Below are positions 59,389 to 64,000 of a DNA stretch of 64,000 bases, piece by piece. Within the stretch, counting starts at the first letter, position 1; each line of letters begins with the position of its first letter. The notes under the pieces are model-generated. The model was not told where the DNA came from. It worked only from the letters and a program-made list of their open reading frames with translations, and searched no databases. This DNA is from Rhodococcus globerulus NBRC 14531 (GTDB taxonomy: Bacteria; Actinomycetota; Actinomycetes; Mycobacteriales; Mycobacteriaceae), in the NCBI RefSeq assembly GCF_001894805.1, contig NZ_BCWX01000001.1, positions 620,001 through 684,000 on the forward strand. Reading direction: 5' to 3'. Made by a program: the position numbers and the translations under genes.

Positions 59389-59424
59389 GTGGTGCAGGGC
59401 ATAATCGACCGATCAGAGGACGCC

Positions 59425-60693
59425 ATGACTATCTCGGATACAACGCGCACACCTGACCTGCCAGCCGGATTCGACGTCACGGACCCCGCGATTCTCGGCG
59501 AGCGGATTCCGTTCGAGGAATTTGCCGAACTTCGCCGAAGCGCACCGGTGTGGTGGTGCGAGCAGCCGCCTACCGTCGGCGGATTTCAGGACGAGGGTTA
59601 CTGGGTTGTTTCTCGACACGCCGATGTCAAAGAGGTCAGTCAGCGCAGCGATATCTTCTCGAGCTGGGAGAACACCGCCATTGCGCGCTTCGCGGACGAC
59701 ATGCCGCGCGAGGCCGTCGAGATGCTGCGGCACCTGCTCCTCAACAAGGATGCGCCGGAGCACACCAAACTTCGCAAGCTGATTTCCAAGCTGTTCACCC
59801 CGCGGGCCATCAACGGGATGCGCGACGAGTTGGACCGGCGCGCACGCAGCATCGTCGACACCGCCGTCGGTGAAGGCCCGGGCGATTTTGTGAAGCAGAT
59901 TGCCAGTGAGCTGCCGCTGCAGGCGATCGCAGATCTGATCGGCGTCCCGCAAGACGATCGCGACAAGCTGTTCAAGTGGTCCAACGAGATGATGGGCTAC
60001 GACGACCCCGAGTACGTGGGTGATCCGGCGGTCGCGTCCACCGAGGTGCTCGGATACGCATACCAAATGGCCGACGCGCGTCGTACCTGCCCGGCCGACG
60101 ACATCGTCACCACTCTCGTCCAGGCCGACATCGACGGCGACGCATTGAGCCCCGAAGAGTTCGGATTCTTCGTGCTGATCCTCGCGGTGGCGGGCAACGA
60201 GACAACCCGAAATGCCATCACCCACGGCATGATTGCGTTCCTCGAGAATCCCGAGCAGTGGGAGCTGTACAAGAAGGAACGGCCCAAGACCACGGCCGAC
60301 GAGATCGTCCGCTGGGCAACACCTGTCACCGCGTTCCAGCGCACCGCCCTCGAAGACACCGAACTGGCCGGCGTCTCCATCAAGAAGGGACAGCGGGTGG
60401 TCATGCTCTACAGTTCCGCGAACTTCGACGAGGATGTCTTCGAGGATCCGATGACCTTCGACATCACCCGTAACCCCAATCCGCACTTGGGTTTCGGTGG
60501 AACTGGCGCGCACTTCTGCATCGGGGCGAATCTTGCCCGGATGGAGATCGACCTGATGTTCAATGCACTCGCCGACAATGTCCCCGACATCACCAAGATC
60601 GGTGATCCTCGTCGTCTGCGCTCGGGTTGGATCAACGGCATCAAGGAGTTCCAGGTTGATTACAAGAGCACAGGCTGCCCGGTAGCTCACTAG
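59425..60693 (+). CDS. cytochrome P450, CYP125-like
   Basis: Soluble P450 of 422 residues. Landmarks are the I-helix oxygen site AVAGNETTRNAITHG, the ExxR motif in TADEIVRWATPVTAFQRTAL and the heme loop FGGTGAHFCIGANLARM with thiolate Cys365. Long stretches (for example PGDFVKQIASELPLQAIADL and RLRSGWINGIKEFQVDY) resemble CYP125, the 26-hydroxylase that starts cholesterol side-chain breakdown. No sterol-catabolic genes are nearby, so this may be a paralogue for another steroid or branched lipid. GAGGA precedes the ATG at 59425. Ferredoxin and reductase are not encoded here. Confidence 0.9.
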   Translation: MTISDTTRTPDLPAGFDVTDPAILGERIPFEEFAELRRSAPVWWCEQPPTVGGFQDEGYWVVSRHADVKEVSQRSDIFSSWENTAIARFADDMPREAVEMLRHLLLNKDAPEHTKLRKLISKLFTPRAINGMRDELDRRARSIVDTAVGEGPGDFVKQIASELPLQAIADLIGVPQDDRDKLFKWSNEMMGYDDPEYVGDPAVASTEVLGYAYQMADARRTCPADDIVTTLVQADIDGDALSPEEFGFFVLILAVAGNETTRNAITHGMIAFLENPEQWELYKKERPKTTADEIVRWATPVTAFQRTALEDTELAGVSIKKGQRVVMLYSSANFDEDVFEDPMTFDITRNPNPHLGFGGTGAHFCIGANLARMEIDLMFNALADNVPDITKIGDPRRLRSGWINGIKEFQVDYKSTGCPVAH

Positions 60694-60704
60694 GGGCTAC
60701 GCCC

Positions 60705-60748
60705 CTGTGCGCCTTTCTGGTAGCCAGCGCTACCAAAAAGGCGCACAG
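60705..60748. terminator. long hairpin CTGTGCGCCTTT...AAAGGCGCACAG
   Basis: CTGTGCGCCTTT (60705-60716) pairs with AAAGGCGCACAG (60737-60748), and GGTAGC pairs with GCTACC inside. It follows the P450 stop by 11 bases. The outer arms match those of the hairpin at 36610-36649 at nearly all positions. Confidence 0.65.
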
Positions 60749-60784
60749 TAAGGTGACATATCGCCTACTTTCAGGAGCCACCGT

Positions 60785-61537
60785 ATGACATCGATCAACG
60801 ACAAGGCCACCGCTCTACTGGCGCTGCACCAGCCAGGAAACCCCGTCATTCTCCCCACCGTCTGGGATGCCTGGTCCGCAAATCTTGCGGTTGCGGCCGG
60901 TTTTGCAGCTCTGACCGTTGGCAGCCACCCGGTATCGGATTCCATCGGAAAGCCCGATAACGAGGGAATCACGTTCGGCGAGTTGGTACGCCGGATCAAG
61001 CAGATCACCGGCGCCGTCGACGCTCCGGTTTCCGTGGACATCGAGAGTGGATACGGACTCGAGCCCGCTGTGCTCATCGAAGGGCTGATCGATGCCGGCG
61101 CTGTCGGTCTCAACATCGAGGACACCGTGCACAGTGAGGGTGGCCGTTTGCGGGAGGCGCAGGAGCACGCCGATTTTGTGGGCGGGCTTCGCCAGGCCGC
61201 CGACGCCGCAGGTGTCCACGTTGTTGTCAACGCGCGCACCGACCTGTTCGTGAAGCAGGTGGGCGACGAGGCTGATCGTGTGGACCGCGCCATTGCTCGC
61301 CTGAAACTGGCCGCCGATGCGGGAGCCGATGTTCTCTACCCCGTCGGACGGCACGACGACGCGGTCCAGCGGCGTCTGACGTCGGAGCTTCCGTTGCCGG
61401 TCAATGCAATCGGGATCCCGGATCAGGACGACCCGGCTAGTTTCGGCCCGCTCGGCGTCGCCCGCGTGAGCTTCGGGCCGTTCTTCCAAATGGCGTTGTC
61501 GACTCGGGCCAACGAGATTTTGGGGCGCTGGAAATAA
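60785..61537 (+). CDS. isocitrate lyase/PEP mutase family protein
   Basis: TIM-barrel enzyme of 250 residues from the PEP mutase/2-methylisocitrate lyase superfamily. Recognisable parts are VWDAWSANLAVAAGFAALTV, the magnesium-binding VDIESGYG, VGLNIEDTVHS and VNARTDLF. The KKCGH-type loop of true isocitrate lyase is missing, so it is an oxaloacetate hydrolase or carboxyvinyl-phosphonate mutase-like member of unknown substrate. The DUF2804 gene follows after 2 bases. Confidence 0.88.
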   Translation: MTSINDKATALLALHQPGNPVILPTVWDAWSANLAVAAGFAALTVGSHPVSDSIGKPDNEGITFGELVRRIKQITGAVDAPVSVDIESGYGLEPAVLIEGLIDAGAVGLNIEDTVHSEGGRLREAQEHADFVGGLRQAADAAGVHVVVNARTDLFVKQVGDEADRVDRAIARLKLAADAGADVLYPVGRHDDAVQRRLTSELPLPVNAIGIPDQDDPASFGPLGVARVSFGPFFQMALSTRANEILGRWK

Positions 61538-61539
61538 CA

Positions 61540-62556
61540 ATGCAGAACGTGATGTCGCCAGGCCCGCTTCTCGATGCGCGTGGGCACCTCGTAGAGGCGG
61601 GCTGGGCGCCGTCGGAGGTCAAGACTTATCGGCGGTCGGCCGTCAAGGCGCCGAAGTTCCGGCTCAAGGAGTGGGACTACTACTGCGTGCTCACACCGGA
61701 ATACGGGATTGCGCTGACCGTCGCGGACAACGGCTACATGGGGTTGCTCGGGGTGTCGTGGCTGGATTTCACCACTCCGGGTGAGGTCACGGAAAACGTG
61801 ATGCTCCCCTTCCCGATGGGCAAACTTGGGTTGCCTTCCAGTGCCGATTCCGGCGACGTCGTTGTGTTGAAAGGTAAGGCGCGCTTCGAGTTCAGGCATG
61901 TCGACGGTGGTCGTCGCCTGATCGTGGACTACCCGGCATTCGACCATGGTAAGGGATTGCACGCCGATCTGTTTCTCGAAAGCCCCGCCGATGACCGCAT
62001 CGTGATCGCCACACCCTTTCCGAAAGCTCCGCGGTCGTTCTACTACAACCAGAAAGTCAACTGCCTGCCCGCAACCGGAACGGTTCGGGTCGGATCACAG
62101 GAATTTGCTTTTGCTCCGGAAGATGCCTTCGGAGTGCTGGATTGGGGCCGCGGAGTCTGGACCTACGACAACACTTGGTACTGGGGCTCGGCATCGGGAT
62201 TGGTGAACGGCGAGCGCTTCGGCTTCAACATCGGTTACGGATTCGGAGACACCACAGCGGCCAGCGAGAACATCGTCTTTGTGAACGGTGTTGCGCACAA
62301 ACTGGATCGCCTGGCGTTCGAGATTCCACGAACCTACGACGGTGCGCCGTGGAACTTCACGAGCAACGACGGCCGGTTCGAGATGAAGTTCGAGCCCATC
62401 ATCGATCGCGCCGCGAAATTCGACGTGGGTGTCCTGCGGTCCATTCAGCACCAGGTGTTCGGCAGGTTCACCGGCACGGTTGGTCTCGACGACGGCACAT
62501 CGGTGGAAGTTCGCGACCTCCTCGGGTTTGCGGAGGAAGTTCGGAACCGCTGGTAG
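61540..62556 (+). CDS. DUF2804 protein
   Basis: Cytosolic protein of 338 residues with the DUF2804 pattern: PKFRLKEWDYYCVLTPEYGI at the N-terminus, then FYYNQKVNCLPATGTVRVG and AFGVLDWGRGVWTYDNTWYW, with GFGDTTAASENIVFVNGVAH. The sequence is rich in beta strands and aromatic residues, like lipocalin-type or lipid-modifying proteins (CrtC/AttH-like). The function is unknown. It is translationally close to the PEP-mutase-family gene. Confidence 0.87.
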   Translation: MQNVMSPGPLLDARGHLVEAGWAPSEVKTYRRSAVKAPKFRLKEWDYYCVLTPEYGIALTVADNGYMGLLGVSWLDFTTPGEVTENVMLPFPMGKLGLPSSADSGDVVVLKGKARFEFRHVDGGRRLIVDYPAFDHGKGLHADLFLESPADDRIVIATPFPKAPRSFYYNQKVNCLPATGTVRVGSQEFAFAPEDAFGVLDWGRGVWTYDNTWYWGSASGLVNGERFGFNIGYGFGDTTAASENIVFVNGVAHKLDRLAFEIPRTYDGAPWNFTSNDGRFEMKFEPIIDRAAKFDVGVLRSIQHQVFGRFTGTVGLDDGTSVEVRDLLGFAEEVRNRW

Positions 62557-62565
62557 GGGTGCTCG

Positions 62566-64000
62566 CTAGCGGGCGGTGTTCAGGTCTCCGTATACCGTTC
62601 GCCCCTCGAGTACGGTGGCGCGCACCTCGATGTCGGCCAATTCGGTGGGCGCCACATCGAGGGGATTGGCCGACAGCACAACAAGATCCGCGTAGGTGCC
62701 CGGGAAGATTGCGCCGATGCTCTCCTCGCTGAAGAGCTGCCATGCGGCGTTGACGGTATGAGCGCGCAGCGCAGCGTCGACGGGGATACGTTCCTCCGGC
62801 GCACGCACCTGGCCACTCGGCGAGAGTCGGGTGACCGCGTCCTGCATGTTCCGCAGCGGGTTGGCCGGGGTCACCGGGCCGTCGTTGTGGAATGTGAAGC
62901 GCTGCCCGGCGGCAAGTGCAGAACCTGCTGCCGCCCATGCTCCGCCGTGCTCGGGACCGAACAGATCGTCGACCAACACGTCGCCCCAGTAGTGCAGGTG
63001 ATCGATGAAGATACTGACGGTGACGCCCAGCTGCGCGGCCCGGCGGAACTGATCCGCGCGCATCGCGCCGACATGTTCGAGGCGCAAGCGGTGATCGGAC
63101 CGCGGAAACTCCTCTAGCAGTTGCTCCCACGCGTCGAGCACCATCGTGATTGCGTTGTCGCCGTGGGCGTGGCACGCGATCTGCCACCCCTGCTCGAAGT
63201 AGGCTGCGCTGATGTCGTGGATCTGCTCACCGGTGTAGTTGGCATGACCGTGGGTGCAGGCGATGCCGAGTCCGCGAGTGGCGGCTGTGTCGAGGTACGG
63301 GAAACTGGTCGCGACGTTGCCGACCCACGGTGAACCGTCCGACCACACTTTGATGCCGATCTGCTTGACCAGATCATCGCCCTCGCCGGGGGTGGCGTCC
63401 GTGGCGCGTTCCGGTGTCGACATTTCGTAGAGGCGGAACCTGGTGGTGAGCCCGCCCGCGTCGGCAATTGCCTTCAATGCCGGGCGCATTCGTGGGTCGA
63501 ACGACATTTCGGCGACGGTGGTGATGCCGGCCGCATTGAGCCGGGCGCACTCGGCGGCCAACAGTTGGGGGTAGTCGCTCCCGATGGTCATCGCGTGGCC
63601 GGCAACGGCAAACACGGCCGGTGTCTCGTAGGCGGCGCCGTCGAGTTCACCCGAGGAATCGTGGCCGTACGATCCGCCGATCGGATCGGGGGTGTCGCGG
63701 GTGATCCCGGCCTGCGCTGCTGCTGCGGAGTTGAAGTATGCGACGTGGCCGGAGTTGTGCATGATCACGAGCGGGTGGTCCGGTGCGATCATGTCGAGCC
63801 ACGCGAGTGTGGGTTCGGGTAAACCCGTCTGCAGCAGAGGATCCCAACCGTTGAGCGATGCACCGGCCGCGCCGCATGCTGCAACGGTGTCGATGACCGT
63901 GGCAACAACGGTATCTGCGTCGGCGATCGTGACGGGGCGGATGTCGACCACTGCCGGCCCCAGCACGATCGCCTCTTCGAGTGGGTGCCCGTGCGGTTCG
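62566..64000 (-). CDS. YtcJ-type amidohydrolase (5' end outside window)
   Basis: Metal-dependent amidohydrolase of family 3 (PF07969), at least 478 residues within the window. The frame is open to base 64000 and begins there with EPHGHPLEEA, which holds the HxH metal motif, so the true start lies beyond the window. Further marks are VIMHNSGHVAYFNS, DHRLRLEHVGAMRADQFRRA, WQIACHAHGDNAITMVLDAW, GQRFTFHNDGPVTPANPLRN and the C-terminal GTYADLVVLSANPLDV. Such enzymes hydrolyse N-substituted formamides and other amides; the substrate is not deducible. It is convergent with the DUF2804 gene, 9 bases apart. Confidence 0.9.
   Translation of the reverse strand, partial: EPHGHPLEEAIVLGPAVVDIRPVTIADADTVVATVIDTVAACGAAGASLNGWDPLLQTGLPEPTLAWLDMIAPDHPLVIMHNSGHVAYFNSAAAAQAGITRDTPDPIGGSYGHDSSGELDGAAYETPAVFAVAGHAMTIGSDYPQLLAAECARLNAAGITTVAEMSFDPRMRPALKAIADAGGLTTRFRLYEMSTPERATDATPGEGDDLVKQIGIKVWSDGSPWVGNVATSFPYLDTAATRGLGIACTHGHANYTGEQIHDISAAYFEQGWQIACHAHGDNAITMVLDAWEQLLEEFPRSDHRLRLEHVGAMRADQFRRAAQLGVTVSIFIDHLHYWGDVLVDDLFGPEHGGAWAAAGSALAAGQRFTFHNDGPVTPANPLRNMQDAVTRLSPSGQVRAPEERIPVDAALRAHTVNAAWQLFSEESIGAIFPGTYADLVVLSANPLDVAPTELADIEVRATVLEGRTVYGDLNTAR

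Noticed and set aside
59425-60693. P450 as part of the cholesterol side-chain operon
   Set aside because: No sterol importer, acyl-CoA or ring-degradation genes lie nearby, and it has a separate promoter and regulator.

Overview
The window looks like chromosomal DNA of a Rhodococcus, probably of the R. erythropolis/qingshengii group. It is GC-rich and gene-dense, with mycobacteria-like gene order, an antigen-85-type mycolyltransferase relative, an F420-dependent dehydrogenase, PknG, and many start codons that seem to be leaderless. I saw no rRNA, tRNA, insertion sequence, prophage or CRISPR array. The species is inferred from protein character and synteny, not from a search.

Layout. (1) 1-1717, minus: a SipW-type signal peptidase (cut by the window edge) and two exported cargo proteins, behind an AT-rich control region. 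(2) 2005-3619, minus: a NagD-type HAD phosphatase and a TauE/SafE anion exporter. (3) 3755-18614, plus: two long transcription units. Each begins with promoter, SAM-I riboswitch and a short Cys-containing leader peptide, and the two peptides share the core RRH(I/V)DLxRTA. Unit A encodes a polar-amino-acid-type ABC importer, a sarcosine-oxidase-type flavoenzyme and a GNAT. Unit B encodes a dipeptide-type ABC importer, three luciferase-like flavin monooxygenases and a DUF1684 protein. Together they look like a sulfur-starvation programme for importing and oxidising organosulfur compounds. (4) 18721-21351: a secreted mycolyltransferase-like esterase and a divergent operon (repeat protein, RDD, DUF202).

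(5) 21443-47649 follows M. tuberculosis Rv0407-Rv0433 closely (from memory): fgd, pta-ackA, the glnX-glnH-pknG amino-acid-sensing operon, mutT3, thiE, thiO-thiS-thiG, an LpqL-like M28 peptidase, thiD-thiC, xthA, a GNAT, def, a DUF3263 protein, a LytR_C protein, sodC and a GCS2-family ligase. Differences from that order include a 43-residue gene between mutT3 and thiE, an ABC-2 exporter and a class III cyclase. Two TPP riboswitches govern thiO-S-G and thiC-D. (6) 47733-55375: a PAP2 membrane protein and a complete Mrp/Mnh cation antiporter operon with fused MnhA-MnhB. (7) 55557-64000: a Nudix hydrolase, two similar polytopic membrane proteins, a TetR regulator divergent from a CYP125-like P450, a PEP-mutase-family lyase, a DUF2804 protein and a YtcJ-type amidohydrolase that runs off the window.

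The most interesting signals are the duplicated SAM-riboswitch/leader-peptide control modules with a possible downstream attenuator, and an almost identical palindrome (TTGTCCA-RY-TCGACAA core) shared by the control regions of the SipW cargo operon and of the 43-residue gene, which also has a CRP/GlxR-like site.
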